Positions 44,577 through 53,888 are shown, counted from the stretch's first letter. The stretch is 64,000 bases of DNA from Mycobacterium shigaense (GCF_002356315.1 NZ_AP018164.1:1178001-1242000); one strand, 5' to 3'. Program-made: numbers and translations. Notes: generated by a model not told the origin, from the letters alone.

Positions 44577-46171
44577 TGGACGCCGATTCGCACCCGTTGT
44601 GGCGCGCCCGGCTGACCGTGTGGGGATGGTTGGCGCTGGTGCTGGTCGTGATGGGCGTGCTGGTCCTGGCCGGTGCGCTGGTCGGTGCGGCGCTGCTGCA
44701 CCGCACCGACACGGTGTCGCGCGAGCTGAGCGACCAGATCCAGCCGGCGCGGGCCGCCGCCATCGAGCTGCAGGCCGCGCTGCGCGACCAGGAAACCGGG
44801 ATCCGCGGTTACCTGCTCGCCGCCGATCGTCAGTTCCTCACGCCGTACTACGACGGTCAACAAGCCGAACACGCGGCGGCCGAAGAGATCCGGCGGCTAG
44901 TCGGTGGGCGCCCCGACCTGATCGCCGACCTGGACGCGATCGAGCGGGCGGCCGCGAGTTGGCGGTCCAGCTACGCCGAGCCCCTGATTTCGAGTGTGAC
45001 GCCCAATGCGCCCAGGGTCGTCAATGGCTCGGTCGCCGACCGCGGCAAATACGAATTCGACCATCTGCGCGGCCTTTTCGACACCCAGAACGCGGATTTC
45101 AACGCGGCCTCCAGCAACGCCGACGATCAACTCAGAAGCATCGACACCTGGCGCGATCGCACGCTGGGCGCGATCGTGCTGTTGTTCTTCGGCATGGCCG
45201 TGCTGCTGGGCTTCATGACCCGGGCCGCGATCACCGTTCCGCTGGCCCGGTTGGCCGAATCCTGCCGGCGGATCACCGACGGCAACTTCGACGAGACCAT
45301 CCGACCGCCGCGGCGGCCCAAGGACATTCGCGACATGGCGATCGACGTCGAGAACATGCGCCAGCGGGTGGTGGCCGCCCTCGAGGCGTCGCGCGCGGCC
45401 GAGGCCCGGCTCGACGAACAGGCCGTCGATTTGCGGCGCTCCAATGCCGAACTCGAGCAGTTCGCCTACGTGGCGTCGCACGATCTGCAGGAACCGCTGC
45501 GCAAGGTCGCGTCGTTCTGCCAGCTGCTCGAGAAGCGCTATGGCGACCAGCTCGACGAGCCCGGAACTGAATACATCGGCTACGCGGTCGACGGCGCCAA
45601 GCGCATGCAGGTGCTGATCAACGACCTGCTCAGCTTCTCCCGGGTTGGCCGGGTGGGTACCAAACAAGCCGAGGTCGACCTGGACAGCACGCTGGATGCC
45701 GCGGTGGACAATCTCGCGACCGCCATCGAGGAGACCGGCGCGCAGGTGGTGCGGCCCGAGCGGCTGCCTCGCATCGTCGGCGATCCCACGCTGTTGACGA
45801 TGTTGTGGCAGAACCTGATCGGCAATGCGATCAAGTTCCGCCACCAGGGGCGCGTCCCGCGGATCGTGATCGACTGCCGGCGCGGTGCCGAGGAATCCGA
45901 CTGGCAGCTGACGTTGGCGGACAACGGCATCGGCATCCCCAAGGAATTCACCGATAAGGTCTTCGTCATCTTTCAGCGGTTGCACGGCCGCGAGGTGTAT
46001 CCGGGAACCGGCGTCGGCCTGGCGCTGGTGAAGAAGATCGTCGAGTACCACGACGGGACCGTGCGCATCGACTCCACCTACACCGACGGCACGCGATTCG
46101 AGTTCACCCTGCCCGCCGCCGCAGACGTCGGGGACACCGAGCAGCAAGGCACCCTTGAAGGAGCGCACTGA
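44576..46171 (+). CDS. Histidine kinase with CHASE3-like sensor domain
   Basis: A 531-residue membrane sensor kinase. Membrane spans at about 14-42 and 196-214 flank an extracytoplasmic helical domain with the CHASE3 hallmark [15 protein letters not shown] domain follows (215-270), then the phosphoacceptor His302 in [12 protein letters not shown], of the phytochrome-kinase type, and a HATPase domain with N-box [10 protein letters not shown] and DNGIGIP. The signal is unknown. It overlaps both neighbours, so the three genes form one operon. Confidence 0.9.
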   Translation: MDADSHPLWRARLTVWGWLALVLVVMGVLVLAGALVGAALLHRTDTVSRELSDQIQPARAAAIELQAALRDQETGIRGYLLAADRQFLTPYYDGQQAEHAAAEEIRRLVGGRPDLIADLDAIERAAASWRSSYAEPLISSVTPNAPRVVNGSVADRGKYEFDHLRGLFDTQNADFNAASSNADDQLRSIDTWRDRTLGAIVLLFFGMAVLLGFMTRAAITVPLARLAESCRRITDGNFDETIRPPRRPKDIRDMAIDVENMRQRVVAALEASRAAEARLDEQAVDLRRSNAELEQFAYVASHDLQEPLRKVASFCQLLEKRYGDQLDEPGTEYIGYAVDGAKRMQVLINDLLSFSRVGRVGTKQAEVDLDSTLDAAVDNLATAIEETGAQVVRPERLPRIVGDPTLLTMLWQNLIGNAIKFRHQGRVPRIVIDCRRGAEESDWQLTLADNGIGIPKEFTDKVFVIFQRLHGREVYPGTGVGLALVKKIVEYHDGTVRIDSTYTDGTRFEFTLPAAADVGDTEQQGTLEGAH

Positions 46172-46716
46172 TGACACCAGCCGCCCGGCCGATCGAGATC
46201 CTGCTCGTCGAGGACGACCCGGGTGATGAGCTCATCACGCGAGAAGCTCTGGAGCACAACAAGTTCCAGAACAGGTTGCACGTCGCCCACGACGGCGAGC
46301 AGGGCCTGGACTTTCTGTATCGGCGCGGCGAGTTCAAGGACGCGCCGCGGCCTGACCTGATCCTGCTCGACTTGAACCTGCCGAAGTACGACGGCCGCCA
46401 GCTGCTCGAGAAGGTCAAGTCCGACGCCGACCTGTCGCGCATCCCGATTGTCGTGCTCACCACCTCCTCGGCAGAGGAGGACATCCTGCGCAGCTACAAG
46501 CTGCACGCCAACGCCTATGTCGCCAAGCCCGTCGACCTCGACCAGTTCATCAACGCGGTGCGCCAGATCGACGAGTTCTTCCTCCAGGTCGTTCGCCTGC
46601 CGGGGGGGGGTGAACTGCTCAGCCGAGGATGTCGTTGTGCTCGCCCAGCCCCGGTGGCGGCTCGGCGACGGCGGCGTCGAAGCTGGCGTAGCGCGCCGGT
46701 GTCCGCACCACCGTGA
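46171..46716 (+). CDS. Rcp1-type single-domain response regulator with run-on tail
   Basis: A CheY-like receiver related to cyanobacterial phytochrome partner Rcp1. The acidic VEDD is at 13-16, phosphoacceptor Asp67 in LLDLNLP, and the conserved Lys in VAKPVD near 122. It has no output domain and probably receives phosphate from the kinase encoded just before. The domain ends near residue 143 (FFLQVVRLP), where a run of nine G shifts reading past a TGA; about 36 Arg/Ala/Pro-rich residues follow, antisense to the next gene. One more G, or two fewer, would end the protein there. Confidence 0.85.
   Translation: MTPAARPIEILLVEDDPGDELITREALEHNKFQNRLHVAHDGEQGLDFLYRRGEFKDAPRPDLILLDLNLPKYDGRQLLEKVKSDADLSRIPIVVLTTSSAEEDILRSYKLHANAYVAKPVDLDQFINAVRQIDEFFLQVVRLPGGGELLSRGCRCARPAPVAARRRRRRSWRSAPVSAPP
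46602..46610 (+). repeat. Run of nine G at the end of the receiver gene
   Basis: A nine-base G homopolymer directly before TGA. Its length decides whether the receiver protein stops here or reads on for about 35 residues. Runs this long are prone to slippage, and to sequencing error. Confidence 0.85.
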
Positions 46717-47809
46717 CGGCGTCGTCGCCGCCGCCGACCGTGAGCGCCAGTTCGTTTTCGGCAAACAGCTCGGTGCCCACCACCTGTTTCCAGTTGTAGG
46801 CCAGGCAGGCCATCAGGCCGCCCTGCTGCAGCAGCTCCACCCATTCGGCGGCGGGCCTGGCGGCCAGCGCCTTTTCCAGCTCTTCGGTCAGCTCGTGGTA
46901 GTTGACGGCGCGCGCCCGCTGGTCGACGAACCGCTCGTCGGTCAGCAGGTCGGGCCGGTCGATGATCTCGCACAGCTTGGCCCAGTGCTTGGGCACATAC
47001 GCCGACAGGACCAGGTAGCCGTCGGCGGCCTTGAACGCGTCGGATGGTTGGGTCGCAAATCCAACTCCCTTGCGCTTCTTGGCATTTAGATCAGCGACCG
47101 GCTTCGGCTTGGGTGCCTCGGTGGGCTTGTTCAGGTGGATCGTGAGCTGGCCGGCTTGCAGGCTCACCGCGACGTCGTACATCGCGACGCGCACGACATC
47201 GCCGAGGCCGTGGCGCTCCCGGTTGAGCAGCGCGGCCAGTACCGCCTGGGCCAGTACGTGCCCGCTGGCGGCGTCGACGAGCTGGAACGGGATGATCTGC
47301 GGTTTGCCGGTGGGCGTAGGCATTCCGGTCGTCATGCCCGACTCGGCGGCGACCATCAGATCGACGCCCGGCCTGCTGCCGTGCGGGCCGTTGCCACCGT
47401 AGGCCGACAGCCGCGCATAGATGAGTTTCGGGTTGCGCGAACGCAATTCGTCGGGACCCAGCCCCATGCGCTCCATGACGCCGGGCCGGAAACCCTCCAG
47501 CACCACGTCGGCGGTGTCGACGAGGTGCAAGATCTGTTGTTTGGCTTCGTCGGTCCGCAGATCGGCCATGACCGATTTCTTGCCCCGGTTGTGCGGTAGA
47601 AACAGCGTGGCCAGCGGCGGGCGCCCGGGCAGCACCGCGGTGATGTGGCGGGCCGCCTCGCCGACGGGCGCCTCGATCTTGATGACCTCGGCACCCAGGT
47701 CGGCCAGCACCTGCCCGGCCAGCGGCCCGGCGATATTCTGGGTGAAGTCGAGCACCCGGAATCCATCGAGTGGTTTGGCGGGCTTGCTATCCGGGTTGCT
47801 GTCTGGCAT
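46619..47809 (-). CDS. Type III CoA-transferase (Rv3272-like)
   Basis: CaiB/BaiF (family III) CoA-transferase of 396 residues (M. tuberculosis Rv3272 is 394). The N-terminal RVLDFTQNIAGPLAGQVLADLGAEVIKIE (in part AGPLAGQVLADLG) and the catalytic Asp in RPGVDLMVAAESG near residue 160 are visible. It moves CoA between carboxylic acids; the substrates are unknown. Its 3' end is overlapped by the run-on tail of the receiver gene on the other strand. Confidence 0.88.
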   Translation of the reverse strand: MPDSNPDSKPAKPLDGFRVLDFTQNIAGPLAGQVLADLGAEVIKIEAPVGEAARHITAVLPGRPPLATLFLPHNRGKKSVMADLRTDEAKQQILHLVDTADVVLEGFRPGVMERMGLGPDELRSRNPKLIYARLSAYGGNGPHGSRPGVDLMVAAESGMTTGMPTPTGKPQIIPFQLVDAASGHVLAQAVLAALLNRERHGLGDVVRVAMYDVAVSLQAGQLTIHLNKPTEAPKPKPVADLNAKKRKGVGFATQPSDAFKAADGYLVLSAYVPKHWAKLCEIIDRPDLLTDERFVDQRARAVNYHELTEELEKALAARPAAEWVELLQQGGLMACLAYNWKQVVGTELFAENELALTVGGGDDAVTVVRTPARYASFDAAVAEPPPGLGEHNDILG

Positions 47810-47822
47810 GCGCGGCCTTCCG

Positions 47823-48749
47823 TCACACTGCCTTGCGCAGTACCGCGGAGCAGTAATAGTTCTTGCCGAACGGGGCGTCTTCGCCGTCGGCTTGCAGCGG
47901 CAGCCCGTTGTCGGCCAACAGCTGATTCAGCGGGGTGTTCACCGGCTGCCAGCCGAGACCGGCAAGGTAGGTCGCAGCGTCGTTACGGTCGCCGGGGAAG
48001 CCGAGGTTGTCCAGCGCGACATCGAGTCCGTGGTCCTGCCACCTCTTGGTCGCCCCGTCCAGGGCCGCGCCGCCGTTGCCGGTATTCACGAATATCTCGG
48101 CGACCAGTCGGCTGCCGTCGGCGGACAGGTCGGTGATCTTGTCCAGTAAGCGATCCTGGGCCTCCGGCGGCAGGAACCCCAGCAGGCCTTCGGCGGCCCA
48201 CGCGGCCGGCTGCTCGGTGTCGAAGCCGGCCCGTAGCAGCGCCGCCGGCCAATCGTGGCGCAGGTCGACGGGGACGGCCCGGATCTGCGCGGTGGGTTCG
48301 GCGCCCAGCGCCTCGATCGCAGCGACCTTGAACTCGATGACCTCCGGCTGGTCGATCTCGAACACCGTGGTGCCCGCAGCCCAGGGCAGCCGATAGCCGC
48401 GGGCGTCCAGGCCGGAGGCCAGGATCACGACCTGGCGGATGCCGGCGTCCGCCACGTCTTTTTGGGAGTCGGAGAAGAAGGCGTCGATGTAGCGGGTGCG
48501 AGCCGCCAGCAGGTCGGTCATCCGCTGCATGCCCCACGCGGCGCCGGGGACGTCGACCTGCTCGGCGTCCAGTTCACCGGCGGCCCACCGGGTGAAGAAG
48601 TCGACCCCGACGGCGCGTACCAGCGGTTCGGCGAACGGGTCGTCGATCAGGCCGTCGCGCGTGGCCCGGCCGCGTCCCGCGGCCACCATCGTCGCGGTGG
48701 CTCCCACACTCGTCGCCAGGTCCCAGCTGTCGTCGTCGCTGCGCGCCAT
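47823..48749 (-). CDS. SAM-dependent methyltransferase, LCMT-like mycobacterial family
   Basis: A 308-residue member of the large mycobacterial methyltransferase family of the leucine-carboxyl-methyltransferase type. Typical blocks are DSWDLATSVGATAT at the N-terminus, ARTRYIDAFF near residue 85, the SAM-binding ILASGLDARGYRL near 107 and the WAAEGLLGFLP signature near 188. I chose the ATG at 48749; a longer frame begins with an unlike 27 residues. The substrate is unknown. H37Rv carries paralogues elsewhere, not at this locus. Confidence 0.85.
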   Translation of the reverse strand: MARSDDDSWDLATSVGATATMVAAGRGRATRDGLIDDPFAEPLVRAVGVDFFTRWAAGELDAEQVDVPGAAWGMQRMTDLLAARTRYIDAFFSDSQKDVADAGIRQVVILASGLDARGYRLPWAAGTTVFEIDQPEVIEFKVAAIEALGAEPTAQIRAVPVDLRHDWPAALLRAGFDTEQPAAWAAEGLLGFLPPEAQDRLLDKITDLSADGSRLVAEIFVNTGNGGAALDGATKRWQDHGLDVALDNLGFPGDRNDAATYLAGLGWQPVNTPLNQLLADNGLPLQADGEDAPFGKNYYCSAVLRKAV

Positions 48750-48823
48750 GGTTAGACACAGTAACGAACCGGCCTGCCCGCGTGTCCCGTGGCCGGGGTC
48801 TGTGACCAAAGACCTCTGTCGCA

Positions 48824-50494
48824 ATGGCAATGCGCCCTAACCAACGGCGGCCCGCCCGAGGCAGCATTCAGCTAATGATGAGACGCCTCGGTTTGGAAGC
48901 GTGGTCGCTGCTGCTCTACGCGCGGTCCGGCGGGCTGCGGATGATTCGGCCGGGTGAGATCGTGGCGGTGCTGCGCGCGGTCGAAAGGTACGGCCTGCTG
49001 GGTGCGGCGACGGTCATCACCGCCGGGCGGGATCCCGACGGGTTGGCGTTGATCGACGAGCGTGGTCCGCTGAGCTTCGGCGACCTGGACAAGCGGACCA
49101 ACGCATTGGCTAACGAGTGGCGCCGCATCGGACTGGGCCCGGGCGCCAGCGTGGCCATTCTGGTGGGCAACCATCGGGGCTTCCTGGAAGCGGTCTTCGC
49201 CGCCGGCAAGTGCGGCGCGAGCATCTTGTTGCTCAACACCGGCTTTGGCAGCGTGCAACTCGCCGAGATGCTCGCCCGCGAGGGCGCCGACCTGCTGGTG
49301 TACGACGAGGAGTACAGCACCGTTGTCGCCGACGTGCACCCCAAGCTCGGGCGCCTACGCGCCTGGGCCGAAACGCCGGCGGCCGACACCCTCGACGGTC
49401 TGATCGAACGCGGCGATCCCGCGCCGCCTCCGCGTTCCGGAGGCCATCCCAAGATCGTCATCTCGACCAGCGGCACGACCGGGGTCCCCAAGGGCGCAGT
49501 ACGTTCGGAGCCCTACTCGCTGATCCCGGTCGGCGGGCTGCTCGGCAAGGTGCCGTTCCGGGGCAGGGAAGTCACCGAATGCTGTGTGCCGCTGTTTCAT
49601 TCGAACGGATTCAGCCAGGCAATGTACGCGACGGTGCTGGGTTCGACGCTGGTGCTGCGCCGCCACTTCGATCCCGAGCAGGCCTTGGCGAGCGTGGCCG
49701 CGCACCGGGCCAGCGCGATGATCGTCGTTCCCACCATGCTGCGGCGCATCTTGGACCTGGGCCCCGCGTCGCTGGCCGCACACGACCTGTCGTCATTGCG
49801 CATCGTGTTCATCGGCGGATCCCAGCTCGGAGCCGCGCTGGCCGCCCGCGCGCTCAAGGCATTCGGCCCGGTGGTCTACAACATGTACGGGTCCACGGAG
49901 GTCGCCTTTGCGACCATCGCCACGCCCGCCGATCTGGCCGCCGAGCCGGGCTGTGTCGGTTCGGTGGCACCCGGGTCGATGGTCAAGATCTTCACCGACG
50001 ACGGGCACGAGGCACCTGCGGGAACGACGGGGCGGATCTTTGTCGGCAACATCCTGGCCTTCGAGGGATACAGCAGCGGCGGCGCGAAGGAGTCGATCCA
50101 GGGCCTGATATCCACCGGTGATGTCGGTCATTTCGACCGGGCCGGCAGGCTGTTCATCGACGGGCGCGACGACGAGATGATCGTCTCCGGGGGCGAAAAC
50201 GTCTACCCGGGCGAGGTGGAAGACGCGCTCGCGCATCACCCCGGCGTGCTGGACGTGGCGGTGATCGGCGTCGACGACGAGGAATTCGGCCAGCGCCTGC
50301 GCGCCTACATCGTGCGCCGCCCCGGCGCATCGCTGACCGAGCACGACGTCACGGAATACGTGCGAAACCGGTTGGCGCGATTCAAAATTCCACGCGACGT
50401 GGTATTCGTCGACGAGCTGCCCCGCAACGCCGGGGGGAAGGTGCTCAAACGCTTGCTGAACGACCAACCTATCGAAGACCAGGCAGGGGTCTGA
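48824..50494 (+). CDS. Acyl-CoA synthetase, FadD12-like
   Basis: AMP-forming ligase of 556 residues, or 539 from an alternative ATG at 48875; neither start has a clear ribosome site. The AMP-binding motif ISTSGTTGVPKGAV is near residue 215, YGSTE near 360, TGDVGHFDRAGRLFIDGRDDEMI (in part TGDVGHFDRAGRL) near 430 and the catalytic Lys in NAGGKVLKR near 540. It resembles long-chain FadD proteins such as FadD12. It abuts a short-chain dehydrogenase gene, a pair that fits lipid metabolism. Confidence 0.85.
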   Translation: MAMRPNQRRPARGSIQLMMRRLGLEAWSLLLYARSGGLRMIRPGEIVAVLRAVERYGLLGAATVITAGRDPDGLALIDERGPLSFGDLDKRTNALANEWRRIGLGPGASVAILVGNHRGFLEAVFAAGKCGASILLLNTGFGSVQLAEMLAREGADLLVYDEEYSTVVADVHPKLGRLRAWAETPAADTLDGLIERGDPAPPPRSGGHPKIVISTSGTTGVPKGAVRSEPYSLIPVGGLLGKVPFRGREVTECCVPLFHSNGFSQAMYATVLGSTLVLRRHFDPEQALASVAAHRASAMIVVPTMLRRILDLGPASLAAHDLSSLRIVFIGGSQLGAALAARALKAFGPVVYNMYGSTEVAFATIATPADLAAEPGCVGSVAPGSMVKIFTDDGHEAPAGTTGRIFVGNILAFEGYSSGGAKESIQGLISTGDVGHFDRAGRLFIDGRDDEMIVSGGENVYPGEVEDALAHHPGVLDVAVIGVDDEEFGQRLRAYIVRRPGASLTEHDVTEYVRNRLARFKIPRDVVFVDELPRNAGGKVLKRLLNDQPIEDQAGV

Positions 50495-50495
50495 G

Positions 50496-51272
50496 ATGTC
50501 CCGACCGATCGCGTTGATCACCGGGCCCACGTCGGGCTTGGGGGAGCGGTTCGCTCGGCGCTACGCCGCCGACGGCTACGACCTGGTGCTGGTGGCCCGC
50601 GACGCCGAACGGCTCAAGCAACTGGCCGCCGAGCTACACCGCGCGCACGGTGTCCACAGCGAGGTCCTGGTGGCCGACCTGACCGACCCGGCGGGTCGGA
50701 CCGACGTCGCGCACCGGTTGTCCGAGGGCGTGCAGGTGCTGGTCAACAACGCCGGCGTCGGCATTGCCGGCGAGTTCTGGACCATCGATCCGGCGGTGCT
50801 GCAGGCTCAGCTGGACGTCAACGTCACCGCGGTGATGCAGCTGACCCGCGCTGCCTTGCCACCCATGGTGGCGGCCGGGTGCGGCACGATCATCAACATA
50901 GGCAGCATTGCGGCCCTGCTGCCGGGCCGGGGTTCGACGTACTCGGCGTCCAAGGCCTGGGTCGTGTCGTTTTCCGAGGGGCTGTCGAGCGGCTTGGCCG
51001 GTACCGGCGTCGGCGTGCACGCGCTGTGCCCCGGTTACATGCACACCGACTTTCACCACCGGGCGGGCATCGAAATGTCCTCGATGCCGCCGTTCATGTG
51101 GCTCGACATCGACTACGTGGTGGACAAATGCCTGTCCGGGGTTGCCAAGGGTGACATCGTGATCGTCCCGAGCCTGCAGTACAAGGTGTTGACGTCCGGG
51201 GGAAGGCTGCTGCCGCGCGGCCTTACCCGCCGGCTCACCAAGATGTTCGGGCAAGGGCAGGGTCGCACCTGA
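50496..51272 (+). CDS. Short-chain dehydrogenase/reductase
   Basis: Classical SDR of 258 residues. The coenzyme site TGPTSGLGE is at residues 9-17, NNAGVG near 88, the catalytic Ser in NIGSIA near 140 and YSASK near 152. The pattern resembles mycobacterial SDRs placed beside fadD genes; the substrate is not known. One base separates it from the ligase stop, so they form an operon. It converges on ctpC. Confidence 0.88.
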   Translation: MSRPIALITGPTSGLGERFARRYAADGYDLVLVARDAERLKQLAAELHRAHGVHSEVLVADLTDPAGRTDVAHRLSEGVQVLVNNAGVGIAGEFWTIDPAVLQAQLDVNVTAVMQLTRAALPPMVAAGCGTIINIGSIAALLPGRGSTYSASKAWVVSFSEGLSSGLAGTGVGVHALCPGYMHTDFHHRAGIEMSSMPPFMWLDIDYVVDKCLSGVAKGDIVIVPSLQYKVLTSGGRLLPRGLTRRLTKMFGQGQGRT

Positions 51273-51278
51273 GCACCG

Positions 51279-53447
51279 TCAGCCGGACCTGCCGATCGCG
51301 TCGTCCGCCGTGTCCAGCCGGTAGCGGATCAGTCGTGAGCTGTTGGCTACCACCGCAACTGACGAGGCGTTGTGCAGGATCGCGGCCAGTACGGGGGACA
51401 GGGCCCCGCCCGCGCCGATGAGCAACCCGATGGCGTTGACGGCGATGGACATGCCGTAGTTCTCCCGGATGACGTCGACGGCGCGGGCGCCCAGATCCCC
51501 GACGTCGAGCAGGCGGTGCAGATCGTCGTTGGCCAGCGCGACGTCGGCGGTCTCGACGGCCACGTCGGTGCCGGCCAGACCCATCGCGATCCCGATGTCG
51601 GCCGCCGCCAGCGCCGGGGCGTCGTTGATGCCGTCGCCGACCATGCCGACGATGTAGCCCTCGCTTTGCAGCTCGCGCACCGCCGCGAGCTTGTCCTCTG
51701 GCATCACCTCGGCGCGCCACTCGTCGATGCCGAGCTCCGCGGCGACCACCCCGGCGATGTCCGGGTGGTCGCCGGTGAGCATGACGATACGGCGAATCCC
51801 ATTGGCGCGTAAACCCTTCAACACCTCGGCCGCCTCGGGCCGCACCTCGTCGCGCAGGCTGATCAGGCCCACCAGGGTGCCGTCCACGGCGAGCAGCAGC
51901 GGCATCTCGGCCTGGCGCCGGAACTTGTCGACCCACTCTTGGGCCTTCTTCGACACCTTGACCTTCTCGCCGCGCAGCAACGAGGGGCTGCCCAGCAGCA
52001 GGGTGCGGCCATCGGCCCAGGTGCGCATGCCCAGCCCGACCAGCACCTCGCACTCCTCGTGCGGCGGGATGGTGATGTGGCGTTCCTCGGTCGAGCGGAT
52101 CACCGCCTCAGCCAGGGGGTGCCGCGAGTGGATCTCCGAGCTGGCGGCGTACGCCAACACCTGCTCGGGCTGCCAATCCTTATGTATAGCAACGATATTC
52201 GTGACCACGGGACGCCCTACCGTCAGGGTTCCGGTCTTGTCGAACACGATCGCGTCGACCCGGGCCGCCTGCTCCAGGTGCGATCCTCCCTTGATCAGGA
52301 TGCCGCGGCGCGCCCCGTTGCCGATCGCGGCGCTGATCGCCGTCGGGGTGGCCAACCCCACCGCGCAGGGGCAGGCGATCAACAGCATGGTCATCGCGCG
52401 CCGGATGTCCCCGGTGATTGCCAGGGTGATCGCAGAGACGATGAACGACGTGGGAACGAAACGGCGGGAGAAGTTTTCGCCGACAGTCTGAATGGGCGCC
52501 CGATCGTGGTGCGCCTCCTCGACGCGGGCGATGATGCGGCCGATGATGGTCTGGTTGCCGACGGCCTGCGCGCGCACCACCAGCCGTCCGCGCACCACCA
52601 CCGAACCCGCGTGCACGTGCGCGCCGACCGCGACGCTGACGGGCAGGTTCTCCCCGGTGATCGCCGACTGGTTGACGACAGCCTCGCCGTCGATCACTTC
52701 GCCGTCCACCGGGATGCCGACGTGATCGTGCACCACCACCTCGTCGCCGATCTGCACGGTGTCGATCGGCACCTGAATCTCGCTGTCGCCCAGCCGGATC
52801 CATGCCGTGTCCTGGTTGCCGCGCAACAGCTCGGAAATGGCCCGCCGGGTCCGGCGCAGCGTCAAATCCTGAAGGTACTCACCGATATTCAGCAGCCACA
52901 GCACGGTCAGCGCGACCACGTTCTCGCGCAGGACGAGGCTGGCCACCGTCGCGGCCGAGACGAGCGCATCGGTGCCGGCCCGTCCCGAGCGCAATGAGCG
53001 CAGCGCCCCGCGCAGGAATGGGTAGCCGGTGAAGATCGTCGCGCCGGTGGCGACCGCTCGGCCGCTCGGGCCGAGCAGCGGCGGCCGGGCGAACACATAG
53101 CGCCGCACGCCGAGCAGCGCCAGCGCCGCGCCGCCGATCACCATGCGCAGCACGTCGATGTTGCGGATCTCCGACGAATGCGGGGCGCGGGCCGGAATCA
53201 GCTCGGCGGGTTGGCGCGCGGCGGCGTCGATCGCCGCCAGCACCGCGGCCCGGTCACAGCGGCGGGGGGAGTACCAGACGACGACGGATCCGGTGCGCGG
53301 GTAGGCGTGCACGACGCGCACCCCGAGGCATCCGGCGACAGCCTCTTCCACCGCGACGGCGCGCCGCGAGTCGGCGCGCACCCAGTCGACCAGCACGCGC
53401 ATGCGGCCGGCCGCATCCGAAACTACCTCGTGCGCACGGTCATTCAC
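51279..53447 (-). CDS. ctpC: P1B-type metal exporter CtpC
   Basis: Metal-exporting ATPase of 722 residues (M. tuberculosis CtpC is 718). The N-terminal metal-domain-like region (RVLVDWVRADSRRAV) lacks a CxxC. The membrane metal site is ACPCAVGLATP near residue 378; ITGEN, DKTGTLT, GDGINDAPA and HSRHPLAEAV complete the catalytic core. CtpC protects M. tuberculosis from zinc in macrophages; Mn transport has also been reported. I chose GTG 53447, since it starts MNDRAHEVVSDAAG, aligned with the remembered M. tuberculosis start. PacL1 lies just upstream. Confidence 0.93.
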   Translation of the reverse strand: MNDRAHEVVSDAAGRMRVLVDWVRADSRRAVAVEEAVAGCLGVRVVHAYPRTGSVVVWYSPRRCDRAAVLAAIDAAARQPAELIPARAPHSSEIRNIDVLRMVIGGAALALLGVRRYVFARPPLLGPSGRAVATGATIFTGYPFLRGALRSLRSGRAGTDALVSAATVASLVLRENVVALTVLWLLNIGEYLQDLTLRRTRRAISELLRGNQDTAWIRLGDSEIQVPIDTVQIGDEVVVHDHVGIPVDGEVIDGEAVVNQSAITGENLPVSVAVGAHVHAGSVVVRGRLVVRAQAVGNQTIIGRIIARVEEAHHDRAPIQTVGENFSRRFVPTSFIVSAITLAITGDIRRAMTMLLIACPCAVGLATPTAISAAIGNGARRGILIKGGSHLEQAARVDAIVFDKTGTLTVGRPVVTNIVAIHKDWQPEQVLAYAASSEIHSRHPLAEAVIRSTEERHITIPPHEECEVLVGLGMRTWADGRTLLLGSPSLLRGEKVKVSKKAQEWVDKFRRQAEMPLLLAVDGTLVGLISLRDEVRPEAAEVLKGLRANGIRRIVMLTGDHPDIAGVVAAELGIDEWRAEVMPEDKLAAVRELQSEGYIVGMVGDGINDAPALAAADIGIAMGLAGTDVAVETADVALANDDLHRLLDVGDLGARAVDVIRENYGMSIAVNAIGLLIGAGGALSPVLAAILHNASSVAVVANSSRLIRYRLDTADDAIGRSG

Positions 53448-53451
53448 CTGG

Positions 53452-53733
53452 TCAGTGCTCGTGATCGTGCACTTCGCCGACGGCCGGCGTGGGTGCCTCC
53501 TCGCCGATGCGCTCCCGGGCCTCGGCCACCACGTCGGCAATCTTCAGCCGGGCCGATTCCGCGGCCTCTTCGGCCTTGCGGGTTCCGCGCAGCCCGAGCT
53601 CGGCGCCCTTAACGGCGGTCTCGTGCAGCGGCGCCTTGTCCAGGGCTTTGCGTGCCAGCTCGTAGGCCGTCACTCCGACCAGACCGGTGAATACCGTCCC
53701 TGCAGCTTTAGCCAACAGTGCGTACGCCGCCAT
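53452..53733 (-). CDS. pacL1: PacL1, small membrane metallochaperone of CtpC
   Basis: A 93-residue DUF1490 protein, the exact length of Rv3269. One membrane span lies at the N-terminus (about residues 2-22), then an amphipathic Glu/Ala-rich helix, and a metal-binding tail ending VHDHEH. In M. tuberculosis PacL1 binds Zn through a similar DHDH-type tail and stabilises CtpC in membrane patches. I chose the ATG at 53733 with GGAGAAAGG upstream; a longer frame is unlike the family. It is four bases from ctpC and surely cotranscribed. Confidence 0.92.
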   Translation of the reverse strand: MAAYALLAKAAGTVFTGLVGVTAYELARKALDKAPLHETAVKGAELGLRGTRKAEEAAESARLKIADVVAEARERIGEEAPTPAVGEVHDHEH

Positions 53734-53791
53734 TGCCTGAACCTTTCTCCTTGTTCGCCGGAGCGTCAACCAAACCGGACCCGACGTTAAC

Positions 53792-53807
53792 ATCGATATA
53801 TAGCGAT
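53792..53807. promoter_or_regulatory. AT-rich near-palindrome upstream of pacL1-ctpC
   Basis: ATCGATATATAGCGAT reads as ATCGCTATATATCGAT on the other strand, a 14-of-16 palindrome centred on TATATA. It lies 59 bases before the pacL1 start, in an unusually AT-rich patch of a GC-rich genome. It has the size and base composition of a metal-sensor (ArsR/SmtB-type) operator, but the protein that binds it is unknown. Confidence 0.4.
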
Positions 53808-53872
53808 ATCAATATGGATCGGAGTCGTCGGCGACCCTGCCAAAAAGTTTGAGCCAGTGGATCCGGCTATAG

Positions 53873-53888
53873 TCGAATGTATGTTCGA
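53873..53888 (+). promoter_or_regulatory. LexA SOS box across the 13E12 gene start
   Basis: TCGAATGTATGTTCGA matches the mycobacterial SOS box TCGAAC-N4-GTTCGA with one mismatch. The ATG at 53881 lies inside it, so the site spans the start codon. LexA-controlled members of this family are known in M. tuberculosis. Confidence 0.7.
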
